Origin: Thecaphora thlaspeos
Taxonomy: Eukaryota; Basidiomycota; Ustilaginomycetes; Urocystidales; Glomosporiaceae
DNA: 64,000 bases
Reading direction: 5' to 3'
NCBI GenBank assembly: GCA_900291925.1
Contig: UWYS01000017.1
Span: forward strand, 61,001-125,000
Positions within the stretch are counted from its first letter, which is position 1. Each line of letters begins with the position of its first letter. The notes beneath the pieces were generated by a model, which did not search any database, was not told where the DNA came from, and saw only the letters and a list, made by a program, of their open reading frames with translations. Positions 10,250 through 20,450 of the stretch are shown here, piece after piece. The translations under genes and the position numbers were made by a program.

Positions 10250-12060
10250 GACGATGGCTAATAATGAGAGTTGGCGTTCCATCTTCTGATCCTGTTCTTT
10301 GGACCACTGCAGTCGAAGGTGACCCCGGCTGGCATCCGGTCGGAGTCTTCCGCGACAACTATCCCTAATTACCACATCTAGCCTGCGCCTTCTGAGACGA
10401 CTGGCCTGGGTAGCCACCGCGATACCCCAAACGCGTCGAGCAGCATCCTTGTCCCCCTAGAACCTAGTTTGTCGACGCACGTACATTCATACGCACGGCG
10501 CATCGAGCCCTTTGAGCTCGCAGTGAACAGAATCCGCTGTCGCAGGCCTGCCGAGCACACGATGGGGGGGTTGAGCTTCATATATCAAAGAGTGCTAGAG
10601 ATAGAGGGAATGCGGCCAGAGGGCGAGGCCTCTGGACTCGACGGCTGCCGGCTTGCTGCACGGCGGGCGGTCCAGCGCACACAGAGAGCGAGATGGGAGG
10701 CGGGCAGGCTGCTAAAAAACGAGGCTACAGAGAAGGGCCAGATTTGTGCCATAAGAGGGAGATGGGGGAGCGGAGAGGAGGGGCATCGGCTGAGCTGGCG
10801 GGCTAAGGCTGCCAGCGCGGCTCAGTCGTGTGATTGGCGGCCTCAGATGCCCACATCGCCTTGGCACCTGACGCAGCTTCTCTTCATTCTTGAATTCTGT
10901 CCCCACCGCACACGTCCTCACAATTCTGTTTCCTATCGCTTCCTTTTCCAAGTCCCACCACCCCTTACAGTCGCAAAGCCAGAATGCGAATGGTTCTTCT
11001 TTCGCCACAAATTTCGATCCTTCAACAGTCAGTATCCCTCAGCTCTATGTCTCTGACCGTGAGGCGCCATGCTCTGAGAGCAGAGTCTTTGCAGTCGCAG
11101 TGTCACAACGTTGCCAGCGAGACGCCGGCGCGACCGTAGACCTATCCAGCCAACTCGGCCTAGAGCGCTCGTGGGTATGGCATCGGCGGACGGACTTTTA
11201 CCGGCTCTGGCCGACCACCAACGAGGCATAGGAATGATATTGCGGCAGAAGGCAAGACGGCCTCTAAGCTCGAGGATACTCCCGGCCCGCCGGAGCAGGA
11301 CGGACGAGTGCAGACGAGAGCGCAAAGGGAGGGGATACTGGGTGGACAGAAGACAAGATGCAGTCTATGCCGCAGAGGGAGAGAGAAACGGAGAACAAGG
11401 GGAGGATAAATGCCGCGAGGCGGGCGAGCTACGTGGCAAGGTGAGTTGGCCGGCAGCGCCCAGACGCCGCGTCGCCATGTGACGCATCACGCTGGCGGTC
11501 AACTGCCTGGGAGTCTCAAAGATACTTCGTCGAAAGCGCGACCTCACGGTTAGACACATAGGAGTGACAAATACTGGAGTTCTTCTGACTGGTGACAGAT
11601 CAAATTTGTCACGAAGAGCCCGCTCGCTCTATGGGTTTGCGACCGTAAGTACGTGTGTGACTCGGAAAAGGTAGCGATGAGAAACAGAATCGAGAGGATG
11701 TGGCGACGGGAACAAAGTTTGAGAGGACAAGGCTGAGGAGAGAAACATGCAGAATCTGTTCACTGCGAACTATGAAGGGCTCGATGTGCCCTAGAAATTT
11801 GGTCCAGATGCAGCCGCAGTCGTCCGCTCGTCTGTCGACGCAATGGATAAATCGGCTCTCTTGAGGTCCTGCGGTGGGCATGCGTGCCAGTCGTCCGAGA
11901 TGGCGAAGGCTGAATGTGGGCCCTTGGGCCAGCACCAGTCGGTCATCTCATGTGCTCTGGGGCTGGAAGGGCCCAACGGGGTGCCATCGATCGGCGCTGT
12001 CAGTCTGGACTGCAATGGTCCGGGAAATGGGGTCAGAGGATGGAGCGCCAACTCCGATTC
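10250..12060. other. Duplicated 3' flank plus left inverted-repeat arm
   Basis: No supported gene. 10250-11130 is diverged but alignable by eye with 14150-14790 (3' side of copy 3) and, inverted, with 11500-12060 (3' side of copy 2). Shared tracts include CTGCAGTC, CACATCTAGCCT, GTTTCTCATCGCTACC-like and TGTCTCTGACCGTGAGG-like segments. The arm at 11201-11482 is listed separately. Confidence 0.6.
11201..11482 (+). repeat. 282-bp inverted repeat, left arm
   Basis: Read base by base, this arm is the reverse complement of 12929-13210 with a single difference (G at 11225). It begins CCGGCTCTGG and ends GCCATGTGA. It encloses 1446 bp that hold secreted-protein copy 2 in reverse orientation. An open frame through the arm is identical in both copies but resembles no protein I know. 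No transposase and no clear target-site duplication were seen. Confidence 0.95.
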
Positions 12061-12507
12061 TTAGTCATCGCCTCGCGCTGCACCAAGAATCTGCTTGTCA
12101 CTGCGTTTGTACTCACACAAGAACCCATAAGTTCCGAACTTACACCGAGTGCATGTATGAGTACAGGCTAACGAGAAGTCCATCCGATCTCTAATGATAT
12201 CAAGGGCATCATCGTAGTTGACAGGGAACTCAGTCCAGTTCTTCAAGAGATGTCGACGCTGGCCCTCGACCTTCGCATAGATGTTCCATCCCTTGGCAGC
12301 CTTGTGATCGAATTTGAAGTCCAAGGTGCAGTTTGTAACAGCTGTTCCTTCTTTCTCAAGATGGCAGCTGGCTTTACCGTAGCCATCGATATTGTAGTAT
12401 TTGGTAACACCATTTGGCTGTGAAGGAACGGATGGATCGGCTCGAACTGCAGAAGGAACAAGAAAGAGGGAGAGGGAGAGGGAGAGGAAGGCGACGTTGT
12501 ACTTCAT
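12061..12507 (-). CDS. Small secreted cysteine protein, copy 2 of 3 (inverted)
   Basis: 148 residues from the MKYNVAF methionine at 12507. The frame extends 52 codons further upstream, but the paralogues support this start. Signal peptide about 1-24, ending VPSAVRA. The mature part has KYYNIDGYGKASCHLE, NCTLDF, KGWNIYAKV, LLKNWTE and LACTHTCTRCKFG: five cysteines, one more than the sister copies, plus NCT and NWT sequons for N-glycosylation. Opposite in orientation to its two neighbours and flanked by the near-identical inverted-repeat arms. Function unknown. Confidence 0.75.
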   Translation of the reverse strand: MKYNVAFLSLSLSLFLVPSAVRADPSVPSQPNGVTKYYNIDGYGKASCHLEKEGTAVTNCTLDFKFDHKAAKGWNIYAKVEGQRRHLLKNWTEFPVNYDDALDIIRDRMDFSLACTHTCTRCKFGTYGFLCEYKRSDKQILGAARGDD

Positions 12508-12928
12508 CTCTGCGAGCTGGCTGTGCAGCTGGAAAGGTTTGAAAAGCGTGCTTAGTCTGGAAGCGTAAGCGGCCAGGGGCGAAGGGCGGGAGGTGGGTGA
12601 AGCGTCGTATCGAACGAGTGTGGGGAGGGAAAGAGGAAGGCAGCGCCAAAGGTATCCCTTCATATCTTCCTGCTCGACTCTTCCTTCTCTGCCAGAGTGA
12701 CTGCGTTCTCACCCCAGTCTACGCCCACCATAGCAGACTCCAGCTTTGTTCGCCGGCGTCGGAGGAGAAACAAAGATTGCGAGGTGGGGCCAAAATGCTC
12801 TGCAAGTAGATAGCATTTTGACTCGATCATTGTACGTTGCACTGCCTCATTCTTCCTCTTTGCTGTGCCTTGCCGGGGCTCTTAAAGAGTAAGGTCTCCA
12901 AACTGCTGTCGTGAGCCCGGTGCTTGCA

Positions 12929-13210
12929 TCACATGGCGACGCGGCGTCTGGGCGCTGCCGGCCAACTCACCTTGCCACGTAGCTCGCCCGCCTCGCGGCA
13001 TTTATCCTCCCCTTGTTCTCCGTTTCTCTCTCCCTCTGCGGCATAGACTGCATCTTGTCTTCTGTCCACCCAGTATCCCCTCCCTTTGCGCTCTCGTCTG
13101 CACTCGTCCGTCCTGCTCCGGCGGGCCGGGAGTATCCTCGAGCTTAGAGGCCGTCTTGCCTTCTGCCGCAATATCATTCCTATGCTTCGTTGGTGGTCGG
13201 CCAGAGCCGG
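12929..13210 (-). repeat. 282-bp inverted repeat, right arm
   Basis: Reverse complement of 11201-11482, identical at 281 of 282 positions by manual comparison. Lies about 540 bp upstream of copy 3 and about 420 bp upstream of copy 2. Confidence 0.95.
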
Positions 13211-13593
13211 GACGCCTGCCCGACTGACAGGCCACTCAGCCAAGGCGGCCCCGAGCCATAGGCGCAAGTTGGCATGGCAAAGGTAGGGGCATTGGGAGTT
13301 CACTGGCATGGTATCGGCAGACGGAGTAAAGGCTCCCGGACCCGCTAGCAGACTAGCGCCCACCTTTTGTGCGCCCCAGCGATGCGCACCAATCAAGAAT
13401 AGTAACAGTGATCATGGCAGTGGGGGGTGGTAGGAAGGAGCCGAGACGCTACTTACATGCCAAAAATTTGGCCCCACCTCCCGATCTTAGTCTCTCCGCG
13501 ACGCCGACAAACAAAGCTGGGTCTAGTAGGTTGAACGTTGACTGCAATGCAGACTCAGTGATTCTACCAAGAAAGCGAAGGTGAGCAAGATGG

Positions 13594-13600
13594 TATAAAA
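13594..13600 (+). promoter_or_regulatory. TATA box of secreted-protein copy 3
   Basis: TATAAAA about 150 bp before the ATG at 13751, followed by a CCTTGGCGC motif and a pyrimidine-rich leader also found before copies 1 and 2 (copy 1 has CATAAAG). Confidence 0.5.
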
Positions 13601-13750
13601 CAAGCCCCTTGGCGCTTCTTTCCCCTTTCCCTCCCCAAACTCGTCAATACAACGTTTCACCCCGCCCCACTCCTCCCGCCTCTGGCCGTTTATGCCTCAA
13701 GAACGACCACGATTTGCAAACCATCCAAGCTCTACAGGTAGCACTCAGAG

Positions 13751-14149
13751 ATGAAGTACAACGTTGCGTTTCTGCCCCTCTCCGTCCTTCTCCTCCCCTC
13801 TGCAGTCTTCGCCTCGGAGTTGAGCTCTAATGGACAACCAGAGCCCAAGTACTACAAGATCGACAACGCTGGTACAGCCAGTTGCACGCTGAACCGACTC
13901 ACTAGTAGCGCTCCCGGTAACTGCACCTTCTCGTTCACAAGCACGTCCGATGCAAAGTGGAACATCTATATGAAGTCCGAGCACCATCGTCAAATTCTAT
14001 TAAAGGACTGGGCTCCATCAGGAGCTTCCTATGGCATAGAAACGTCCAAGACGAGCTTCACCGATAAGAATGATTTCACACATGCCTGCAGTGAACTATG
14101 CGCTTCGCCTAAATTTGGAGCTTTTAGCCTCTTGAGTGAGTTCAAGTGA
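13751..14149 (+). CDS. Small secreted cysteine protein, copy 3 of 3
   Basis: 132 residues with a strong signal peptide (MKYNVAFLPLSVLLLPSAVFA). The mature part has the four-cysteine family pattern: ASCTLN, NCTFSF and HACSELC. It also has KYYKIDNAGTASC, KWNIYMKSEHHRQILLKDW and LLSEFK. It is shorter at the C-terminus than its sisters, because TGA replaces the SSDK extension directly after LLSEFK. The nucleotides downstream still read like the sister's coding tail, so the stop is probably recent. One NCT sequon. Function unknown. Confidence 0.75.
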   Translation: MKYNVAFLPLSVLLLPSAVFASELSSNGQPEPKYYKIDNAGTASCTLNRLTSSAPGNCTFSFTSTSDAKWNIYMKSEHHRQILLKDWAPSGASYGIETSKTSFTDKNDFTHACSELCASPKFGAFSLLSEFK

Positions 14150-15156
14150 AGCGACAAGCGGTATATTCTTGTGAGACGCAAGGCGATGACTCGATGTGCA
14201 AGTTGACGCTCAAGCATCTGAATCCGTTGTTTGGGTCACTGCAGTCAAAGGTGAGGGCACCGGAAGATGGCATCCGCTTGGATCCTTCCATTCCCAAAAG
14301 GAACAACCATAGTCGAATGGGTCCTTGCTCGAGGCACCACATCTAGCCTTCGCCATCTCGGACGACTGGCACACATGGCCACGGCAGGACATAAAGATAA
14401 GCGTACGACGGAGGTGCTTCCGAACAGAGCAGGTAGACAGATGGGCGAATGACCATTGCTGCATCTGGACCCATCACGCAAGGCGTAGCGCATCGAGTTC
14501 TTTGTAGTTGGCAGTGAACGGCATCTGCTGTTGCTCTTCCTCCTTAGCCTTGTCCTCTTGAGTTTTGTTCCCATCGCCACGTCCTCTCGAACTCTGTTTC
14601 TCATCGCTACCTTTCCCAAGTCCCGCGTACTCTAACGGTCATAAAGGCAGAAAGCTATGAGGTCCTCCATCGCAAATACAATCTGTTATCAGTCAGATTG
14701 TAGCATCCTTCAGTTGTATGTGTCTGACCGTAAGGTAGTGCTTTGGACAGAATGTCTTTGCAGTCGCACTGCCCCGCCTTGCGCTCGACCGCTGTGCATC
14801 ACACTAGCCGTTTATCCAGCCACACTTTGTCGATATTCTCCTGCACCCCACCTCGTGCACCCACCTCCGATTTTGGCCGCGGGCACGCAGGTAGGGAAGG
14901 GCTGCGGCAACCGTGAGACTTTTGTTCCACTGTCAAGCTGGCAGGCGCACACCGGAGGGAAGGAATGACCCGAGTTGGCGAATCCCTGGCAGAGGTCGAT
15001 CGCGGAGGGCTGGCTGGACGAGCGTCGTAGACCGAGTACAAGAGGATGCTTGCTAGCAAGTACACGAGGAGAGAGAGATTCATCGTGTTACGTACACAGG
15101 ATTACGTTATAGGTAGGAGAGGGACTGGCGATGTAGGCGAGTTGAATGGGCGAAAC

Positions 15157-15193
<37 letters not shown>

Positions 15194-15460
15194 TGCGGCG
15201 GCGGCGGCGGCTATGGCTATAAGGGACAATAGAGGGTGGGAAGCTTCCCACCAGGCAGTTGACCACCAGCGAGACGCCTACCCGACCGACGACGACCTAC
15301 TTTGCCTACTCGTTCCAGAGCCATCTACCTGCCGTGCCAGGAAGATCACTTCCATCGCATCGTATCGTACTGGTCACCTGTCTCCTCCTTCCCCGTCGAC
15401 ATCCTAGTCATCTAAATGCCTGTCTTCCTCGTCTTCCAACCGCCAGCCCTCTAGCTCACC
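14150..15460. other. Spacer with duplicated 3' flank and (GA)n repeat
   Basis: No gene supported. 14150-14790 parallels 10250-11130. From 14800 to 15460 lies the presumed promoter and leader of the gene at 15461, with a GA repeat at about 15163-15190 followed by a CGG run. Confidence 0.5.
15163..15190. repeat. (GA)n microsatellite
   Basis: About 28 bp of AG dinucleotide repeat followed by a short CGG run, about 270 bp upstream of the ATG at 15461. Confidence 0.9.
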
Positions 15461-16201
15461 ATGAAGTGGCACACGCTCAGACGCACCACCCACCACTCCT
15501 TCTTGAGCTTACTGATCGTGCTCCTCGTCACACTCAGCAGCTCCACAATCATAACGACATTTACAAGGGCCATCGAGAAGTTAATCCTCCCATCATCAGA
15601 TACCGAGCACCTCATATCAAAGCCAACACCCCTTCTTCCTAGCAAAATGATGCAAGGTGGAGAAGATCGACACCTCACCGCCCAACCGATCCCAACACTA
15701 TCCTCCTTCCAGAAAGAAATCTTCACGCTCCAACCATTCGTCGGGAAAGACGGCCACGTTCATCTCGACCTCGGTTTGATCCATAGGGCACTATACCGAC
15801 GAGGTGGAACTTTCTCTCCCCACCTTGATAGACTTCTGTCTGTCGATCAGGTCGTTGATGGTCAACGATTATACCACCGTCTCGAAGATGACGATGTCGT
15901 ATTCAAGAATGTAGGACCGACGACTAAGCTCATCCTCCTCGGAACGCGTTATGGACGAGATGCGTCGTACAAGGATGCGGTTTTGCTCGGTCATAATGAA
16001 GTCTATCGAATGCGACCAAGCAAGGTGTCTCAATTTGGCCATAGCAAATCGTCCGATACGGACGGAGGTGCTGCTGCCTGGAAGGTGTACAATGCTCCGA
16101 TCGATCTTGCCGCCTTCAAGAGACGTATGGCGATCGAAACGCACATGGACGAGATGTGGCGACGTCGGAATGTCCTAAAAGGTCGGAAAGCGATCCCTTG
16201 A
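15461..16201 (+). CDS. Hypothetical protein with N-terminal signal anchor
   Basis: 246 residues, single exon, ATG in ACC-ATG context. Residues about 14-33 are strongly hydrophobic (SFLSLLIVLLVTLSSSTI), preceded by basic residues, so a signal peptide or a type II anchor. The rest is soluble, with charged, His-rich and Asp/Arg-rich stretches (YRRGGTFSPHLDRLL, RLEDDDVVFK) and no cysteine pairs. I recognise no domain. It borders the secreted-protein island and a secreted protease, so a secretory-pathway role is plausible but unproven. Confidence 0.55.
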   Translation: MKWHTLRRTTHHSFLSLLIVLLVTLSSSTIITTFTRAIEKLILPSSDTEHLISKPTPLLPSKMMQGGEDRHLTAQPIPTLSSFQKEIFTLQPFVGKDGHVHLDLGLIHRALYRRGGTFSPHLDRLLSVDQVVDGQRLYHRLEDDDVVFKNVGPTTKLILLGTRYGRDASYKDAVLLGHNEVYRMRPSKVSQFGHSKSSDTDGGAAAWKVYNAPIDLAAFKRRMAIETHMDEMWRRRNVLKGRKAIP

Positions 16202-16817
16202 TCTCTCGATCACCACGGTCAAATCGAGCACCGACTTTGTCCTCAAGACGGTCAGGCTTCGATGCAAAGCGATCGCAACTCCCGCCTCGCAACCCGATCT
16301 ACACGACCTACCTTTTACACCGCCACGGACCATCTGCACGCTCCTTCCCTCTCTCTCTCTCTTCATCATAACGCATCTCAGACATCCTTCCACACGGAAT
16401 TCAGCTTCCGCCCTGCTCAATTGACATATTAGCTGATCTATAACCACGTCCTATCTTGCCTTCAGCCATCTTATCTCTTTCCTCACCGTCAGTGTCCATC
16501 TCGTGAAGCTTCTCACATCACCTGGCTTCCCTCCGGTCATTTGGCATCGCAGCAAGGTACCATTCCGTCGAGCTAGTGTTTCGCCATTATTCTTGTACAT
16601 CGTCGCGATGCCTTTTCACTGTGCCGATCCTAAAGATCGACAAAAAAAATTCACAAGTCATCCTGAGTTTATGTACATGGTCGTGATACCTTACTCATTC
16701 CTCTCTCGCACTTCACAGACCATTCCGACGTCTAGTCTCTGTATATCATGGTCATGAAGCGAAACAAGGAACCTACTCGACTACAAACCACAGCTCACCC
16801 ACCCCCCACTCCCGCAT
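16202..16817. other. Convergent 3' spacer
   Basis: About 0.6 kb between the stops of the hypothetical gene and the protease. CT-rich and AT-richer than the surroundings. No gene or repeat of note seen. Confidence 0.5.
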
Positions 16818-18440
16818 TCAAAGTTTCGACAGTGCCAATCCGACCATACTCTTCTCGTTGGCATGTCCATGTTTCAGTACGAGATAGACGTTCTTCAAAA
16901 ACGCCAATCCAAGTACCATTTTCTCCTTTGTCTCCGCAACCAGTACGCCGCCTACACATCTATCGCTTCCCTTTTTCACCCTACCGATGTTGAGATCTTT
17001 TTCGTCGATTTCGTATCGCGTTCCGTCCTTCATCTCGAGGTAGGCGTTGATGCGTGTAGAACAGGGGTACGTGTAGTATTGTGTTCCCTTTTGACGTGAT
17101 GAACCGGCGATACGTGACCAGAAGGCCGAGGCGAGAAAAGACGGGAGGGCGATTAGGGATGTACCTGTATCGAAGATGGCGGATAGCGTCGAACCGGACG
17201 AGGGGGAGGAGGAGCGGTTGTTGTTCGACGAGATCGGCTCGCCTTCTCCCACGCCTAAGCCGCGTACCGCGACCTCCCAGTACTCCTGTCGATCCAGCTC
17301 GTACCACTTGATATCACCCTGGTACTTGTCCGCGTTCATGCCTCCGACGACCATCTCAGACTTGGCCTCGGTGCCTGCGTCCTTACGTCCGAACGCGAAG
17401 CTTATCATCGGATTGGCAAGTTGATCCTGCTTGACGAGGTTCTGGTAGATGGGTACCGTCTCTCTCGCCGAGATACCCCGGAAGCCCAGGCCCATGATGC
17501 CATCGGCTGCATCGTTCTTCCAGTCCGACGACAAGGTCGTCGTCAATCCCAGCGTCGTGTTGACCGTCGGTCCGTGCGCTCCTCCGCCGTTGGTGGGTGG
17601 GAAGGAGACGAGGTCGCGAAACAGCGATCCGGACACCTTGCCGATGCTGTAGTCGAGGCTGAAGGATCGTTTCTGCTTCTGGTACGTCGAAGAGGCCGAG
17701 AGGTCGTACTTGGATCGAGAGATGCCGTCGCAGCTTCGACTCGAGCAGGCGGAAGAGACGAGCCAGGTGTCGGAAGAACCAGAGTCAGGGACGAGGTGGA
17801 AGAGCGTTCCGGGCGTTCCGATCCGGACGGCGGCGAGATACTCTTGATCCATGCCGTCCTTGTAGATGTTTTGGAGTGCTAATGCTGCAGCCGCTGATGC
17901 CGGTGCACGGGCGGGAGCGGGGCCGGCGGCAATGCGGTTCTTGGCTTGTCGCCTGCTGCCATGCTTGTTGTCATTGTAAACGGCGGAGCGCTGTTCAGTT
18001 GCTGGAGCTGCGGCTGCCTGTTGCTCATCTCGAGGCGTCGATTCGGGGTCGAAGTCGAGGTCGAGGGCGAGGGAGCGCTTTGCAAAGTCGAGCTGTCGAC
18101 GCTGCAGGTCGGCGTGGTTCGGATCGACGTAGCGCGTCTCGAGGTGGAGCGATCGACGCTCGAGCTCGGTCCAGTCTACGACGTTATCGCGGGCGTTGGC
18201 GTCTTGGTCGTCGGAGCGGCGATGCTTAGAGGCGGTATCGGAGAGGGAGCGTGGGTCAAGGCGGTGTTGAGGCGAGGCACACTTGTGTCGAGGGACGAGG
18301 GGGATGTGTAGGGAGGCGTCATCGTTGCGCTGGAGGACATGCGATGCGATGGCACCGGTCGAGAGGGTCAGGAAGAGAGCGAGGGCGAGGGCGAGCGTGA
18401 GGGTAGAGAAGGTAGCGGATGACGAGTGCGCGAGCCGCAT
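16818..18440 (-). CDS. Secreted aspartic protease (pepsin family A1)
   Basis: 540 residues, single exon, ATG at 18440. Signal peptide about 1-33 (Leu/Ala-rich), then a long propeptide rich in Arg/Asp/Gln that would be removed on activation. The catalytic pair is visible: first Asp in VPDSGSSDTWLV (about residue 219) and second in AIFDTGTSLIALPS (about residue 423). The first motif reads DSGSS rather than the commoner DTGSS, a substitution known in active fungal members. The conserved GIMGLGF and the final FLKNVYLVL strand are present. No C-terminal Ser/Thr tail or GPI signal, so a free extracellular or vacuolar enzyme is expected. Confidence 0.9.
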   Translation of the reverse strand: MRLAHSSSATFSTLTLALALALFLTLSTGAIASHVLQRNDDASLHIPLVPRHKCASPQHRLDPRSLSDTASKHRRSDDQDANARDNVVDWTELERRSLHLETRYVDPNHADLQRRQLDFAKRSLALDLDFDPESTPRDEQQAAAAPATEQRSAVYNDNKHGSRRQAKNRIAAGPAPARAPASAAAALALQNIYKDGMDQEYLAAVRIGTPGTLFHLVPDSGSSDTWLVSSACSSRSCDGISRSKYDLSASSTYQKQKRSFSLDYSIGKVSGSLFRDLVSFPPTNGGGAHGPTVNTTLGLTTTLSSDWKNDAADGIMGLGFRGISARETVPIYQNLVKQDQLANPMISFAFGRKDAGTEAKSEMVVGGMNADKYQGDIKWYELDRQEYWEVAVRGLGVGEGEPISSNNNRSSSPSSGSTLSAIFDTGTSLIALPSFLASAFWSRIAGSSRQKGTQYYTYPCSTRINAYLEMKDGTRYEIDEKDLNIGRVKKGSDRCVGGVLVAETKEKMVLGLAFLKNVYLVLKHGHANEKSMVGLALSKL

Positions 18441-18973
18441 GGTGGGCGTGCTCTAGGGGATGTGATGGGAGAGAGAGCTGCGAAGGCAGAGTAGTGCCAC
18501 CGGGCGAAGATGGTGTTGCTGCGGTCGAGTGCCAGGGCTAAGTCGTGGTGGTGATGGGAGGGACAGTGTTGCACCAGGCGCTGTCGTGTACGAAGTCAGG
18601 CGTCTGGGGACTGAGAAGAGGGCGATGCGAGAATTGAATGCCCCTCCAATACGGGGAGCGGGCGTTAAGAGAACGAGGAGCGAGCAGAGAGAGCAGGCCA
18701 AGTCGCAGGGAGGGGAGAGGATGGGAGGGGGACAAGAGTGGCGAGGGAGGTAGCGATGTCGATGTCAGAAGGGGAATGCGATGCGATGCGATGGGGCGTG
18801 ACGAAACAAGGAATAAAGGAGGCAAGGTGGGGGCGACTACGCCAGTGATGGGCGCAAAATGAAGGGGCGCGCCGGACGGGTGGGCAGCCCAAGGGCGGGG
18901 TGACTAGCGTACACAGTCGCTGCGGTCGTTGGCGTTGGCCTGGCGTGGCCGTGGCGCCTGGTGTTTGCATGTA

Positions 18974-19005
18974 TGTACGCCTGTACGCCTGTACGCCTGT
19001 ACGCC
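18974..19005. repeat. TGTACGCC x4 tandem repeat
   Basis: Four perfect head-to-tail copies of an 8-bp unit in the protease/SEM1 intergenic region. Confidence 0.9.
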
Positions 19006-19052
19006 TTGCCTGACACGGGGGGGATGCACACAGGCGCTCGCTGACAGGTGCG

Positions 19053-19083
<31 letters not shown>
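19053..19083. repeat. (CCTG)n microsatellite
   Basis: About 31 bp, nearly eight perfect CCTG units. Confidence 0.9.
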
Positions 19084-19085
<2 letters not shown>

Positions 19086-19441
19086 ACGCTGTACGACGTG
19101 CTTTGAACGCCGTGGCGCTTACTCTGCCTATGCCGCTGTCAGCAGACGGACGAAAATAGAAAAAGTCGCCGAACAAAGGACGCCGCAAGGGTCCCCCTCG
19201 CATGGCCTGCAGGCGGCGACCTACATACATACACTGCAGTGCAGTACCGGACGCGCTCCACTCGTCTCGTCCGAGAGACTGCAACAGGCAAGAGCCATCC
19301 GTGATCGAGCATTGGCCGCGTTGGCCACGCGTGCTCCATATATTTGCCGCTCACGCTTCTCGGCTTGCATTCCTAACCTACCACACCATACCCACACATC
19401 ACACCACCAACACCACCGCCACCAGCAACATCGACCACAAG

Positions 19442-20052
19442 ATGTCCTCAAAAGCACGCAAGACCGACTCACAAGGCAAGCCTCAACCGGCCCAGCCGCA
19501 GGGACAGGGCCAACAGACGGTCCTTCCTTCTCTCGGCGCCCTGGATGAGGACGACGAGTTTGAAGAGTTCCAAGAACAAGGTAGGTACATCCCGTCATCC
19601 CTTTTCCATCTTTCTCACTTTCTTCATCTCGTCTCTTCTCTGACGCACCCCATCTTCATCCCTCCTCCATTCTACCATCTCCAGACTGGCCAGAATCATC
19701 CACAGACCTCTCCCACTTAGCCCCTTCATCTTCCTCGGGCGGCGATGTCGTTTCCAACATCAAAGGACAAGGTGTAGGCCTGACCATGGGGTCGACCAAT
19801 ATCAACGCTTCCGTCGCTGGTGGTGGAGCTTCTTCTGCCAACGGTGATCATCTCTGGCAGGACTCGTGGGATGATGATACGGTCGAGGATGATTTTAGCA
19901 AGGCTCTTAGGTACGTCGCCACACCCTCTCCCTACACATCGTCCTTTCGATTCTTGATACACACAAGACTGATCAGATGTTCGCACCCTTTGCATCGTTT
20001 CAACAGGGCTGAACTTGAAAAGCAAGATGGCGCACAGGCCATGTCCACATGA
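19442..20052 (+). CDS. SEM1: 26S proteasome lid subunit Sem1/Dss1
   Basis: Small acidic protein of the proteasome lid, also a partner of TREX-2 and BRCA2-type complexes. Three exons: 19442-19580, 19685-19910 and 20007-20052. Introns start gtaggt and gtacgt and end in CAG; together they encode 136 residues. The first conserved acidic block is DEDDEFEEFQEQ, spliced to DWPES. The second is LWQDSWDDDTVEDDFSKALR, spliced to AELEKQ; this is the Sem1 signature. The family is usually 70-90 residues; the extra length is a Ser/Gly/Asn-rich linker between the two acidic blocks. Converges with ATE1, 398 bp apart. Confidence 0.92.
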
Positions 20053-20450
20053 TATCCCCCTCCCCCTATTCCTACTTCAACCCTCGTCTCGTCTCGTCTC
20101 GTCCCTCGCACCACAGACGATATACGAAAAGTTGTCTTCTCATCCATCACCGACCAATCACTGACGACAAGCCTGATACAACTGCGCGTGTGCATGTACT
20201 AAACACCCGTTTCGTCAGAGAAACAACACGACCCCGCTCTCCAACTCTTCATCTCCTCCCCAAGCCGCCAGACACTCTACCGCCTTGACGAACTCATCCT
20301 CCTTTCCTCCTCCTCCTCCTCCTCCTTCATCCCCTTCCTTTCCCTCCTCTTCCTCTCCTTTCCTTCGTGACTCGAGGTAGGTACGAGCGTAAGTCGACAT
20401 CTATCCATCCCGTTCCACACTCACAACATCGTCAGCGATATTGCACAACT
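20053..20450. other. Convergent spacer SEM1/ATE1
   Basis: 398 bp, pyrimidine-rich (TCCTCCTCC runs near 20300). No gene seen. Confidence 0.5.

Larger units (their letters stand above)
12508..13750. other. Divergent 5' flanks of copies 2 and 3 with right inverted-repeat arm
   Basis: No gene supported. It contains the right arm (12929-13210) and 5' regions of copies 2 and 3 that share a CCTTTGGCGC/CCTTGGCGC motif followed by pyrimidine-rich leader sequence and an ACTCGT-AATACAACG-like tract. Confidence 0.55.
18441..19441. promoter_or_regulatory. Divergent promoter region, protease / SEM1, repeat-rich
   Basis: 1.0 kb between divergent starts with no gene. Contains four TGTACGCC units at 18974-19005 and a CCTG tetranucleotide repeat at about 19053-19083. 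Confidence 0.5.

Noticed and set aside
11111..11482. Arm-encoded open frame, repeated identically at 12929-13396
   Set aside because: Identity follows from the inverted repeat itself. The peptide is Arg-rich and unlike any family, so it is not called a gene.
11201..13210. Transposon with 282-bp terminal inverted repeats
   Set aside because: No transposase frame and no matching target-site duplication outside the arms. Kept as an inverted repeat only.
18974..19083. CRISPR-like array
   Set aside because: Short simple tandem repeats without spacers, in a eukaryotic genome.
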